Shown: piece by piece, positions 32,836 to 42,512 of the stretch
Numbering within the stretch: the first letter of the stretch is position 1
Layout of the letters: each line of letters starts with the position of its first letter
Translations under genes and position numbers: made by a program
Notes under the pieces: model-generated
The model's input: only the letters and a program-made list of their open reading frames with translations
Databases searched by the model: none
What the model was told of the DNA's origin: nothing
Assembly (NCBI GenBank): GCA_963744915.1
Contig: CAVUUY010000013.1
Location: forward strand, 248,001 to 312,000
Direction: 5' to 3'
From: DATAFF01 sp963744915
Lineage (GTDB): Bacteria > Pseudomonadota > Alphaproteobacteria > Rhizobiales > Aestuariivirgaceae
DNA: 64,000 nt

Positions 32836-33834
32836 TCAGCCGAGCGAGCCGGTCAGCCGGTCGATGACATCGTCGAGGCCGGTGCCCTCGGCGCGGGCCG
32901 CAAAGGTGACGGCCATGCGGTGGCGCAGCACCGGCTTGGCGAGAGCCGCCACGTCCTCGAGCGACGGCGACAGCCGACTATCGAGCAGCGCCCGTGCCCT
33001 GACGCCGAGCATCAAGGCCTGGCTCGCCCGGGGACCGGGCCCCCAGGAGACGGTATTGTTGACATAGGCGCTCGAAGCGGCGCCGGGACGGGCCGAGCGC
33101 ACCAGATTGAGGATCGCATCGGCAACCGACTCGCCGACGGGAATCATCCGCACCAGCCGCTGGGCCCGCTTGAGCTCGGCGGTCGAAAACACCGGCGGCG
33201 CTTCCGGCTCCTCGTTGCCGGTGGTAGCGAACAGCATCCGCCGCTCGGCGTCGAGATCGGGATAGGGCACGTCGATCTCGAGCAGGAAGCGGTCGAGCTG
33301 CGCTTCCGGCAGCGGGTAGGTTCCTTCCTGCTCGATCGGGTTCTGGGTCGCCAGCACATGGAACGGGCTTGGCAGGTCGTGCCGGACGCCGGCCACGGTG
33401 ACATGGTGCTCCTGCATGGCCTGCAGCAGCGCCGACTGGGTGCGCGGGCTCGCCCGGTTGATCTCGTCGGCCATCAACAGCTGACAGAACACCGGGCCGG
33501 GGATGAAACGGAAATGCCGTCGACCCTGCTCGCTCTCCTCGAGCACCTCGGCACCGACGATGTCGGCCGGCATCAGGTCAGGGGTGAATTGCACCCGCTT
33601 CTCGTCGAGGCCGAGCACCCGCCCGAGATTGATGGCAAGCTTGGTCTTGGCGAGGCCCGGCGCGCCCACCAGCAGCGCATGACCACCGCCCAGAATGGCC
33701 GTCAGGGCGAGGCCGATGACCTCGTCCTGGCCGTAGATGACGCGACCCATCGACTCCCGCACCCGTTGCAGCCGGTCAGCCGTGGCTTCAAGCTCGTCGA
33801 GGATCCGCCGGTCCGCTTCGTTGATGCTGTTCAT
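32836..33834 (-). CDS. moxR: MoxR-family AAA+ ATPase
   Basis: 332-residue AAA+ protein. Walker A is LLVGAPGLAKTKLA, Walker B is LLMADEINRASPRTQSALLQ, sensor 1 lies in VLATQNPIEQEGTYPLPEAQ and the arginine-finger region in LDRFLLEID. MoxR ATPases act as chaperones that load metals or assemble complexes using VWA-domain partners, which are encoded just downstream. The ATG at 33834 (MNSINEADRRIL) is taken as start; a longer open frame to 34182 runs through the divergent promoter region. Confidence 0.92.
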   Translation of the reverse strand: MNSINEADRRILDELEATADRLQRVRESMGRVIYGQDEVIGLALTAILGGGHALLVGAPGLAKTKLAINLGRVLGLDEKRVQFTPDLMPADIVGAEVLEESEQGRRHFRFIPGPVFCQLLMADEINRASPRTQSALLQAMQEHHVTVAGVRHDLPSPFHVLATQNPIEQEGTYPLPEAQLDRFLLEIDVPYPDLDAERRMLFATTGNEEPEAPPVFSTAELKRAQRLVRMIPVGESVADAILNLVRSARPGAASSAYVNNTVSWGPGPRASQALMLGVRARALLDSRLSPSLEDVAALAKPVLRHRMAVTFAARAEGTGLDDVIDRLTGSLG

Positions 33835-33849
33835 GGCCGTTACTATAAT
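33821..33849 (+). promoter_or_regulatory. Sigma-70-like promoter overlapping the moxR start
   Basis: TTGATG (33821-33826), exactly 17 bases, then a perfect TATAAT (33844-33849), reading towards the DUF1285 operon. The start site would be near 33856, leaving a leader of about 190 bases. The boxes overlap the moxR start codon on the other strand, so the two operons could interfere. Sequence match only. Confidence 0.4.
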
Positions 33850-33912
33850 CTCCAGGTTTCGGGTGCTGAAGGCGCTCGCGCCGAAAGGCCGCATTCCGAC
33901 CGACCGTGGACG

Positions 33913-33931
33913 CCAGGCGGCAATTGCCTGG
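33913..33931. promoter_or_regulatory. Nested palindrome in the moxR/DUF1285 divergent region
   Basis: CCAGGCGGCAATTGCCTGG: 6-bp arms CCAGGC/GCCTGG with the 10-bp perfect palindrome GGCAATTGCC partly nested within. It is midway in the 212-base gap between the divergent operons and downstream of the predicted plus-strand promoter, a fitting place for a repressor or leader hairpin. Confidence 0.35.
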
Positions 33932-34046
33932 ACAGTTTCGTGTCGATCTGCACTGTTTGCGGGAAGCGTGGCCGCACTGTGACCGGTGGGCCGCCCCTTC
34001 CTGCACAAAGTTAACGACGCCAGCGCTGCCAGACGATCAACGCGAC

Positions 34047-34691
34047 ATGTCCGACACACAGCAATTTGATCGCAACACACCAGCCGCAGATCCAGGGGCC
34101 GCTGCCAACCCCCTCCGCGGTCTGCCGGAGATCGGCCGTGCCGGACGCGGCAAGGTCGCGCCGGAGGCCTGGAACCCGCCATTCTGCGGCGACATCGACA
34201 TGCGCATCGCCAGCGACGGCACTTGGTATTACCTCAACTCGCCGATCGGAAGGAAGCCCCTGGTGCAGCTCTTTGCATCGGTCATGCGACGCGACGAGGA
34301 CATGCGCTATTACCTTGTAACGCCAGTGGAAAAATGCGGTATCCGGGTCGACGATGCACCCTTCGTGGCGGTGGCGATGGCGGTCGCCGGCGAGGGCCGG
34401 GAGCAGCGGATCACCTTTACAACCAATCTCGACGACGAAATCACGGTCGATGCCGCGCACCCGTTGCGCTTCGCGGCCGAGGCCGAAACCGAGGGTCTCA
34501 AGCCCTATGTCCTGGTCCGCGGTCGTCTCGAGGCTCTGGTGGCGCGTCCGATCTTTTACGATCTCGTCGCGCTGGGGGCAGTCGAGCGGCAGGACGGGGT
34601 CGACTGGTTCGGCGTCTGGTCGGGGGCGCGGTTCTGGTCGATGGCCCGGGCCGAGGAGATCGACATGGGAGCCGGCCATGGCTCAAGCTGA
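34047..34691 (+). CDS. DUF1285-domain protein
   Basis: 214-residue cytoplasmic protein of the DUF1285 family. Characteristic segments are FCGDIDMRIASDGTWYYLNS, SPIGRKPLVQLFASVMRRDE and EKCGIRVDDAPFVAV. Structures of the family show two beta-domains, but no activity is known. It is the first gene of the DUF1285-Nudix-cca-cupin operon. Its end overlaps the Nudix start by 14 bases. The ATG at 34047 gives MSDTQQFDRNTP; an earlier in-frame start at 33906 would translate non-coding-looking leader. Confidence 0.88.
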   Translation: MSDTQQFDRNTPAADPGAAANPLRGLPEIGRAGRGKVAPEAWNPPFCGDIDMRIASDGTWYYLNSPIGRKPLVQLFASVMRRDEDMRYYLVTPVEKCGIRVDDAPFVAVAMAVAGEGREQRITFTTNLDDEITVDAAHPLRFAAEAETEGLKPYVLVRGRLEALVARPIFYDLVALGAVERQDGVDWFGVWSGARFWSMARAEEIDMGAGHGSS

Positions 34692-35352
34692 GGCGGTTTC
34701 GGGGTTGCATTTCGACTGGCGGGAATTCGCCGAGCGGGCCCGGCACGGCCTCTACCAGGAGGTGCCGCGCGAAGGCCACGACCTCACGCTCAGGGCGGCG
34801 CGCGGCGATCACGATCTCAACCCCGGCGCGCCGATGGCCGATGCGGACGGCAGCGGCACGCGGGCCGCGGTCCTGGTGGCGATCGTCAAGCGCGAGCCCG
34901 AGGCCAGCATGCTGCTGACCCAGCGACACGCCGGCTTGTCGAGCCATGCCGGGCAGGTCGCATTCCCCGGCGGCAAATTCGACCGCGACGATAGCGATGC
35001 AACCGCCTGCGCGCTGCGCGAGGCGTTCGAGGAAACCGGGCTCGAGCCGCGCTTCGTGCGGCCGATCGGCTATCTCGATCCCTATCACACGCGCACCGGC
35101 TTCCGGGTGATCCCGGTGGTGGCGCTGGTCGACACCGGTTTTGCGCTGGCGCCGGCTCCCGACGAGGTCGATGCCGTCTTCGAGGTGCCGCTCGCCTTCC
35201 TGATGGATCCCCGTCACCACCGCCGCGAAACCCGGAGCTGGCAGGGAAGCGAGCGCCAGTTCTATGCTATGCCGTGGGGCGAACGCTACATCTGGGGCGC
35301 CACCGCCGGCATGATTCGCAATCTCTATGAACGTCTCTATGCCATGTCATGA
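34678..35352 (+). CDS. CoA pyrophosphatase (Nudix, NudL type)
   Basis: 224-residue Nudix hydrolase. The extended family signature LLTQRHAGLSSHAGQVAFPG precedes the Nudix box GGKFDRDDSDATACALREAF followed by EETGL; this is the UPF0035/CoA-pyrophosphatase pattern, which splits CoA to phosphopantetheine and adenosine 3',5'-bisphosphate. The N-terminal Glu of the box is Asp here. It overlaps both neighbours (14 bases with DUF1285, 26 with cca), the arrangement seen in related genomes. Confidence 0.88.
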   Translation: MAQAEAVSGLHFDWREFAERARHGLYQEVPREGHDLTLRAARGDHDLNPGAPMADADGSGTRAAVLVAIVKREPEASMLLTQRHAGLSSHAGQVAFPGGKFDRDDSDATACALREAFEETGLEPRFVRPIGYLDPYHTRTGFRVIPVVALVDTGFALAPAPDEVDAVFEVPLAFLMDPRHHRRETRSWQGSERQFYAMPWGERYIWGATAGMIRNLYERLYAMS

Positions 35353-36634
35353 CGATGCGCCGGCCGATGCTGCGGCAGCCCGCGACCGGCCGCCCAGCCT
35401 CGCCCGGCATGCGTTCCTGCAGGACCCGCTGCTGCGCCGGGCGTTCGCCGCGCTCAATGCGGATGGGGGTGAAGCCCGGGTGGCGGGCGGCGCCGTCAGG
35501 AACGCGCTCCTTGGCGAGACCGTCACCGAGATCGATATCGCCACCCCTTCGCCGCCCGAGCGGGTGATGGCGCTGGCCGGGCGGGCCGGACTTGTCGTCC
35601 ATCCGACCGGTCTGGAGCATGGCACGGTGACCGTCGTCGTCAGCGCCGAGGGCAGGATGCGCTCCTTCGAGGTGACGACGCTGCGCCGCGATGTCGAGAC
35701 CGACGGCCGCCATGCCAGGGTGGCGTTCACCAGCGACTGGCTGTGCGATGCCGAGCGGCGCGACTTCACCATCAATGCGCTTTATTGCGACGCCAGGGGC
35801 ACCGTCCACGATCCGCTTGGCGCCTATGGCGATCTCCTCGATCGCAAGGTCCGGTTTGTCGGCGACCCGCAGGAGCGCATCCGCGAGGATTATCTCAGAA
35901 TCCTGCGCTTTTTCCGCTTCCACGCGCAATATGGCAGGGGCCGTCTCGACAAGGAGGGCCTCGCCGCCGCCACCGCGCTCAAGGCCGGCGCGCGCGATCT
36001 GTCAGGCGAACGCATTGCGGCCGAGCTGAGGAAGCTGCTGCTGGCCGGCGGGGTCACCGCCGTCGTCAATGTCATGGCGCGACGGTCCATTCTGGCGGCG
36101 GTGCTGCCGGGGCCGTTCGACACCAGAGCGCTCGCGGCGATGGTGGCGATCGATGCCCAGGCCGACGAGACGCCCGACGCCATGCTGCGGCTGGCCGCCC
36201 TGACGCGGGCCAGCCCGGACAAGCTCAAGGACGGGCTCAAGCTCGCCAATGCCGATTGGAAGCGGCTCCTCGCCCTCAATGCCGCGTCCGACATCACGCC
36301 GGCGCTGTCCGAGCCCGAGCGCAAGGTGGCGCTCTACCGGCTGCACAGCACCGATTTCCGCGATGCCGTGCGGCTCCGCTGGGCGCGCTCCGGGGCGCCG
36401 GCCGACAGCGCCGAGTGGGGCGCCCTTCTGAAGCTTGCGGCGCGATGGGCGGTGCCCCACTTCCCGGTGACCGGCGCCGATCTCCTGGCGCGCGGCTTCG
36501 CGCCCGGACCGGCGGTCGGGCAGGTCTTGCGGGCGCTCGAGGACTGGTGGTGCGCGCAGGGCTTCGAGCCAGGCAAGGAGGCGATACTCGACGAGATCGC
36601 GGCGGTAACAGGAAAGGACCGGGAGATTGGCTGA
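35327..36634 (+). CDS. cca: CCA tRNA nucleotidyltransferase / poly(A)-polymerase-type
   Basis: 435-residue enzyme that adds or repairs the CCA end of tRNAs. The nucleotidyltransferase head has ARVAGGAVRNALLGETVTEI followed by the metal-binding DID, then RRDFTINALY and the basic RIREDYLRILRFFRFHAQYG segment of class II CCA enzymes. The neck and body are helical, extending to the C-terminus. The ATG at 35327 overlaps the Nudix gene by 26 bases; MPCHD at 35339 is an alternative. Its stop overlaps the TTG start of the cupin gene. Confidence 0.92.
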   Translation: MNVSMPCHDDAPADAAAARDRPPSLARHAFLQDPLLRRAFAALNADGGEARVAGGAVRNALLGETVTEIDIATPSPPERVMALAGRAGLVVHPTGLEHGTVTVVVSAEGRMRSFEVTTLRRDVETDGRHARVAFTSDWLCDAERRDFTINALYCDARGTVHDPLGAYGDLLDRKVRFVGDPQERIREDYLRILRFFRFHAQYGRGRLDKEGLAAATALKAGARDLSGERIAAELRKLLLAGGVTAVVNVMARRSILAAVLPGPFDTRALAAMVAIDAQADETPDAMLRLAALTRASPDKLKDGLKLANADWKRLLALNAASDITPALSEPERKVALYRLHSTDFRDAVRLRWARSGAPADSAEWGALLKLAARWAVPHFPVTGADLLARGFAPGPAVGQVLRALEDWWCAQGFEPGKEAILDEIAAVTGKDREIG

Positions 36635-36962
36635 GAAGATCATCTTGATGCGGACCGAAGGCGCCTCCGCGCCGTCGCCCGAAAGCGACCGATCGACCAC
36701 CACATGGAACCACTGGACGAGCGAGGATGGGCGGCTCCTGTGCGGCATCTGGGAATCCGAGCCAGGCAAGTCCGAGGTCGATTATACGGAATGGGAGTTC
36801 TGCCATTTCATCGCCGGCAAGGCGGTGCTGACCAACGAGGCGGGCGAGAGCTGGACGCTGGAGGCCGGCGACGGCTTCATCATCCCGCCCGGCTTCAAAG
36901 GCAGCTGGGAAACGGTCGAGAAGGTGCGCAAGCATTATGTGATCCTCCTGCCGAAGCGGTGA
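36627..36962 (+). CDS. Small cupin protein (cupin_3 / DUF861 type)
   Basis: 111-residue single-domain cupin. The beta-barrel signature is YTEWEFCHFIAGKAVLTNEA and ESWTLEAGDGFIIPPGFKGS, as in (S)-ureidoglycine-aminohydrolase-like DUF861 proteins. The usual metal histidines are sparse, so catalysis is uncertain. The TTG start overlaps the cca stop by eight bases and gives MAEKIILMRTEG. A terminator follows eight bases after the stop, so this ends the operon begun by DUF1285. Confidence 0.82.
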   Translation: MAEKIILMRTEGASAPSPESDRSTTTWNHWTSEDGRLLCGIWESEPGKSEVDYTEWEFCHFIAGKAVLTNEAGESWTLEAGDGFIIPPGFKGSWETVEKVRKHYVILLPKR

Positions 36963-36969
36963 CCGGCCA

Positions 36970-36994
36970 GCGCACGGAAACGTGCGCACCTTTT
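36970..36994 (+). terminator. Rho-independent terminator after the cupin gene
   Basis: GCGCACG-GAAA-CGTGCGC is a 7-bp GC-rich stem with a stable GNRA-type tetraloop, followed after three bases by TTTT (36991-36994). It would end the DUF1285-Nudix-cca-cupin transcript. A possible GTG start for the next gene at 36982 lies inside this hairpin, which argues against that start. Confidence 0.65.
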
Positions 36995-37046
36995 CGACAG
37001 TCGCCGTCAATTTCCTCTCAACCGGAAGCGGAATCGGGTGTAACAT

Positions 37047-37076
37047 CGCGAATCTCGAAAATCGCGAGATTTCGCG
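37047..37076. other. Imperfect stem-loop upstream of the AIM24-like gene
   Basis: CGCGAATCTCG and CGAGATTTCGCG pair with a single extra T, around AAAATCG. It lies 17 bases upstream of the preferred ATG at 37093, close enough to affect ribosome access or to act as an operator. Confidence 0.35.
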
Positions 37077-37092
37077 GCGGCTGGGGGCTCAT

Positions 37093-37863
37093 ATGGCATC
37101 GACCGGACGATTGGCCGATGACTGTTCCGGTATCGATGAAGCTTTGGGCGTACGCGGTGATATTTCATTTGCCATCCACGGCCAGCTAGCGCCGGTAATC
37201 GAGATCCTGCTGCCGCCGGGACAGTCGCTGCTCGCCGATTTCCGTTCGCTTCTCTCCTTCGGGGAGACCATCCGGACCGAAGGCAGCGTTGCCGGCGACG
37301 GCACGGGTCAGCGACTTGCCAATGCCGCCGATGCCGAGTTTGCGCAGCGCGTCATCCTGGCCTCCGGCGAGCCCTGCACCATCGGTGCCCATGATCTGCG
37401 CCGCTATGGCGGCAGGCTGCTGGTGCCGCAGCCGGCCCTGATCGCCGCCGGGCCAGGCGTCTCGCTAGGTCTCTATGCCCGCTTCAAATCGCTGAAGAGC
37501 CCGGCGCGTCCCAACGGTCTCGAGCTGCTGCTGGCGGAGGGCTCCGGCTGGCTTTTCGCCCGCTCGCGCGGCGACGTGCGCGAGATGACGCTTGCCCCCG
37601 GCCAGGTGATCTGTGCCCGGGTCCTCGCCATTTCGGCGCTCACCGCAACCGTCGACATCGATCTCCTGGACGGCTCCGAGAGCGTCGATGCCGAGGGGCT
37701 TACGCTGCCGGTCCACATCGCCCGTCTGCGGGGCCCCGGCCGGATCTGGCTGCAGTCGATTCCCTTCGATGACGATGGCCCGGCGGCGGTGCCGAAGCCG
37801 TCGCTGATCGAGCCGCCGGCGACCCTGGAAGAGGGCCGTCCGGCCGAGCGCCAATCCGGTTGA
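37093..37863 (+). CDS. AIM24-family protein
   Basis: 256-residue protein of the AIM24/TIGR00266-like group. Typical pieces are VIEILLPPGQSLLADFRSLL, a repeated beta-strand pattern with YGGRLLVPQPALIAAGPGVS, and RLRGPGRIWLQSIPFD near residue 220, the most conserved block of the family. Function in bacteria is unknown; the yeast relative is needed for mitochondrial inner-membrane organisation. The ATG at 37093 (MASTGRLADDCSG) is preferred over the GTG at 36982, which lies in a terminator. It is transcribed separately from the cupin operon. Confidence 0.7.
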   Translation: MASTGRLADDCSGIDEALGVRGDISFAIHGQLAPVIEILLPPGQSLLADFRSLLSFGETIRTEGSVAGDGTGQRLANAADAEFAQRVILASGEPCTIGAHDLRRYGGRLLVPQPALIAAGPGVSLGLYARFKSLKSPARPNGLELLLAEGSGWLFARSRGDVREMTLAPGQVICARVLAISALTATVDIDLLDGSESVDAEGLTLPVHIARLRGPGRIWLQSIPFDDDGPAAVPKPSLIEPPATLEEGRPAERQSG

Positions 37864-37916
37864 CCGGCGGGGCTTCCAATTTACATCTCGGTGGCCTTTC
37901 CTACATATAGCCCGCC

Positions 37917-39869
37917 ATGCAGGTCGAGGACGAAGGGGAAGACGGGATCGCCGTCGAGGAACCGGCAGATGCGCCCGCCGAGGCGGCCTGCGGTCCGGCG
38001 GCGATTCGCCGCTTTGCCCGGCTATTGCCGAACCAGCCCGGCGTCTATCGCATGCTCGACCGCAAGGGCGATGCGCTCTATGTCGGCAAGGCGCGGAACC
38101 TGAAGGCGCGGGTAGCGGCCTACACACGCACCGGTGGTCACACCAACCGAATCGCCGCGATGATTGCACTCACTGCGAGCATGGAGTTCGTCACCACGGC
38201 GACGGAAGCGGAGGCGCTGCTTCTCGAGGCCAATCTCATCAAGAAGCTGAAGCCGCGCTTCAACGTCACGCTGCGCGACGACAAGTCGTTTCCCTATATT
38301 CTCGTCGCGCGCGACCATCCCGTTCCGAAGCTTGCCAAGCACCGCGGCGCCCGCAGCCTGCCCGGCCGCTATTTCGGGCCCTTCGCGTCGGCCGGCGCCG
38401 TCAACCGCACCATCAATGCGCTGCAGAAGGCCTTCCTGGTCCGCTCCTGCTCCGACAGCGTGTTCGAGAACCGCACCCGCCCGTGCCTGCTCTATCAGAT
38501 CAAGCGCTGCTCGGCGCCATGCACCGGCGAGATCTCCTGGGAGGATCACGCGATCCTGGTCCAGGAGGCGGAGGCGTTTCTCGGCGGCCGCAGCCAGCTG
38601 GTCAAGGCGGAGCTCGCCGAAGCGATGGAGCAGGCCGCCGAGCGGCTCGATTTCGAGCAGGCGGCGCGCTATCGCGACCGCATCTCGGCGATGAGCTTCG
38701 TCACCGCCCAGCAGGGGATCAATCCCGAGGGGATCGAGGAGGCGGATGTGTTCGGTCTCGCCCAGGAGGGCGGCCAGTTCGCCATCCAGGTATTCTTCTT
38801 CCGCTCCGGCCAGAACTGGGGCAACCGGGCCTATTTTCCGCGTGCCGACCGCACGCTCGAGGCCGGCGAGGTCCTCGGCGCCTTCCTGGCGCAGTTCTAT
38901 GACGACAAGCCGGCGCCGCAGCTCATCCTGCTGTCGCATGAGGCCGCCGAATGCGCCCTCATCGCCGAGGCCTTGACCCAGCGCACCGGCCGCAAGGTCG
39001 AGATCGCCGTGCCGCAGCGCGGCGAGAAGCGCCGCATCGCCGAGCATGCCGCCATCAACGCCCGCGAGGCGCTGGCCCGTCGCATGGCCGAATCGTCCTC
39101 GCAATCGAAGCTGCTGGCCGGGGTGGCGCGGGTGTTCGGGCTGGCGGCGCCGCCGCGCCGCATCGAGGTGTTCGACAATTCGCACATCCAGGGCAGCGAT
39201 GCCGTCGGGGCGATGATCGTGGCCGGGCCGGAAGGCTTCATGAAGACCAGCTATCGCAAGTTCAACATCCGCTCGCAGGAGCTCACCCCGGGCGATGACT
39301 TCGCGATGATGCGCGAGATCCTCGGCCGCCGCTTCGCGCGGCTCCTCAAGGAGCATGGCACGCGGGATCCCTTCCCGCAGGAGGATGCCGAGGAGGGGAC
39401 CGCCCAGCCGGCGGTGTGGCCGGACCTCGTGGTGATCGATGGCGGTGCCGGCCAGCTCGGGACCGCATTGGCAGTGCTGCAGGAGCTGGGGCTCGGCGAC
39501 CTTCCCGTGGTGGCGGTCGCCAAGGGGCCGGACCGCGATGCCGGGCGGGAGCATTTTCATCTGCCCGGCCGGCCCTCCTTCATGCTCGAGCCGCGCGAGC
39601 CGGTGCTCTATTTCATCCAGCGGCTGCGCGACGAGGCGCACCGCTTCGCCATCGGCACCCACCGGGCCCGCCGCCTCAAGGGGGTGTCGGCGAATCCGCT
39701 CGACGAGGTGGCCGGCATCGGGCCGGAGCGCAAGAAGGCGTTGCTCCGCGCCTTCGGATCGGCCAAGGGGGTGAGCCGCGCCAGCATTGCCGACCTCGAG
39801 AATGTGGAGGGCATCAGCCGTTCGCTGGCCCGCAGCATCTATGGCCATTTCCATGAGGGCCGCGAATGA
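37917..39869 (+). CDS. uvrC: Excinuclease ABC subunit C
   Basis: 650-residue nucleotide-excision-repair nuclease that makes both incisions beside a UvrB-bound lesion. The GIY-YIG domain (LPNQPGVYRMLDRKGDALYV then GKARNLKARV) is at residues about 35-120, the UVR motif lies at about 235-270 (LDFEQAARYRDRISAM), the RNase H-like endonuclease domain includes EVFDNSHIQGSDAVGAM and VVIDGGAGQLGTAL, and a C-terminal HhH2 pair ends the protein (LDEVAGIGPERKKALLRAFG). Stop overlaps the pgsA start by ATGA, an order conserved in alphaproteobacteria. Confidence 0.96.
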   Translation: MQVEDEGEDGIAVEEPADAPAEAACGPAAIRRFARLLPNQPGVYRMLDRKGDALYVGKARNLKARVAAYTRTGGHTNRIAAMIALTASMEFVTTATEAEALLLEANLIKKLKPRFNVTLRDDKSFPYILVARDHPVPKLAKHRGARSLPGRYFGPFASAGAVNRTINALQKAFLVRSCSDSVFENRTRPCLLYQIKRCSAPCTGEISWEDHAILVQEAEAFLGGRSQLVKAELAEAMEQAAERLDFEQAARYRDRISAMSFVTAQQGINPEGIEEADVFGLAQEGGQFAIQVFFFRSGQNWGNRAYFPRADRTLEAGEVLGAFLAQFYDDKPAPQLILLSHEAAECALIAEALTQRTGRKVEIAVPQRGEKRRIAEHAAINAREALARRMAESSSQSKLLAGVARVFGLAAPPRRIEVFDNSHIQGSDAVGAMIVAGPEGFMKTSYRKFNIRSQELTPGDDFAMMREILGRRFARLLKEHGTRDPFPQEDAEEGTAQPAVWPDLVVIDGGAGQLGTALAVLQELGLGDLPVVAVAKGPDRDAGREHFHLPGRPSFMLEPREPVLYFIQRLRDEAHRFAIGTHRARRLKGVSANPLDEVAGIGPERKKALLRAFGSAKGVSRASIADLENVEGISRSLARSIYGHFHEGRE

Positions 39870-40474
39870 TGGACGCGCGCCGCTCGATCGATGCGCTGCC
39901 CAAGGCGAGCCGCATCAACCTGCCCAATCTCCTGACCTATGCCCGCATCGCCGCCGTGCCGGCGGTCGTCGCCTGCCTGCTGAGCGGGGGCGACGATGCG
40001 CGCTGGCTGGCGCTCGGGCTGTTCATTGCCGCCGGGGTCACCGATTTCTTCGATGGCTTTCTGGCGCGGCGCTGGTCGCAGCAATCCTCGCTCGGGCGCA
40101 TGCTCGACCCGATCGCCGACAAGCTGCTGGTGTCGGCGACCCTGCTGATGCTGGCTGCCGACGAGACCATCGCCGGGTTGAACCTGATTGCGGCGATCAT
40201 CATCCTGTGCCGCGAGATCCTGGTGTCGGGCTTGCGCGAATTCCTCGCCGAGCTGCAGGTGCCGGTTCCGGTCACCCGCCTTGCCAAATGGAAGACCTCG
40301 ATCCAGCTTGTCGCCATCGGCTTCCTGATCGCCGGCTCGGCCGGCGACCGCATCTTCCCCTGGACGACGGCGATCGGCCTGTCCGGCCTGTGGATCGCCG
40401 CCGGCTTCACGGTGGTGACCGGCTATGATTATTTCCGGGTCGGCGTCGCGCATCTGATGGACGAGAACAAATGA
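39866..40474 (+). CDS. pgsA: CDP-diacylglycerol--glycerol-3-phosphate 3-phosphatidyltransferase
   Basis: 202-residue inner-membrane enzyme that makes phosphatidylglycerol phosphate. The CDP-alcohol phosphotransferase motif is complete: TDFFDGFLARRWSQQSSLG then RMLDPIADKL, i.e. D-x2-DG-x2-AR-x8-G-x3-D-x3-D. About five hydrophobic helices are visible, beginning LLTYARIAAVPAVVACLL. Two consecutive ATGs (39866 and 39869) are available; the first overlaps the uvrC stop. The stop overlaps moaD by ATGA. Confidence 0.95.
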   Translation: MMDARRSIDALPKASRINLPNLLTYARIAAVPAVVACLLSGGDDARWLALGLFIAAGVTDFFDGFLARRWSQQSSLGRMLDPIADKLLVSATLLMLAADETIAGLNLIAAIIILCREILVSGLREFLAELQVPVPVTRLAKWKTSIQLVAIGFLIAGSAGDRIFPWTTAIGLSGLWIAAGFTVVTGYDYFRVGVAHLMDENK

Positions 40475-40722
40475 AACTTCTGTATTTCGCCTGGGTCCGC
40501 GAACGGATGGGCCGCGCCGAGGAGGAGGTCGCCGTCCCGCCCCATGTGCTGACGGTCCGCGATTTGATCGGATGGCTCGCGGACCGCGATGAGGGCGGCC
40601 GCCTCGCCTTCACCGATCCGAGGGTGATCCGTGCCGCCGCCGACCAGGAGCACGTGCCGCTCGACCATCCGCTTGCCGGCGTCCGCGAGCTGGCGCTGTT
40701 CCCGCCGGTGACCGGCGGTTAG
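40471..40722 (+). CDS. moaD: Molybdopterin synthase sulfur carrier subunit
   Basis: 83-residue ubiquitin-fold protein that, as the thiocarboxylate, gives sulfur to precursor Z in molybdenum-cofactor synthesis. Visible are MKLLYFAWVRERMGRAEEEV at the start and the essential double-glycine tail FPPVTGG at the end. It is coupled to pgsA by a 4-base overlap. In many Hyphomicrobiales moaE follows immediately; here it does not, and a heptamer repeat and then the groEL terminator come next. MsrP at 1383-2366 is one molybdenum enzyme that needs this cofactor. Confidence 0.92.
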   Translation: MKLLYFAWVRERMGRAEEEVAVPPHVLTVRDLIGWLADRDEGGRLAFTDPRVIRAAADQEHVPLDHPLAGVRELALFPPVTGG

Positions 40723-40729
40723 GCGGGCA

Positions 40730-40764
40730 AATAGGCAATAGGCAATAGGCCCTAGGCAATAGGC
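40730..40764. repeat. AATAGGC heptamer tandem repeat
   Basis: Five units of seven bases: AATAGGC at 40730, 40737 and 40744, a variant CCTAGGC at 40751, and AATAGGC at 40758. It starts eight bases after the moaD stop and lies between two convergent transcription units. Such heptamer arrays vary in copy number by replication slippage. It is the only array of the kind that I found in the window. Confidence 0.85.
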
Positions 40765-40782
40765 GGCTGCAGGCTCGGTCGC

Positions 40783-40814
40783 AAAAAGAAAGGGCGGCCC
40801 GAAGGCCGCCCTTT
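40783..40814 (-). terminator. Rho-independent terminator of groESL
   Basis: AAAGGGCGGCC and GGCCGCCCTTT make an 11-bp perfect stem around CGAA (40789-40814). On the minus strand it is followed by TTCTTTTTGC, so it terminates the groES-groEL mRNA 19 bases after the groEL stop. It may also stop the convergent moaD transcript. Confidence 0.85.
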
Positions 40815-40832
40815 CCGTGCGAAACGGAGGAT

Positions 40833-42467
<1,635 letters not shown>

Positions 42468-42512
42468 TTATCGGCTCCTTGAAATGTGGAAACGGTGGTT
42501 CGGGGTGTGGCT

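Noticed and set aside
31027..34014. Long plus-strand open frame opposite the MoxR operon
   Set aside because: Low-complexity Arg/Ala/Ser product, antisense to conserved MoxR, DUF58 and DUF4159 genes.
36982..37092. GTG at 36982 as the start of the AIM24-like protein
   Set aside because: It lies inside a Rho-independent terminator hairpin, and the extra 37 residues have no family support; the ATG at 37093 is better.
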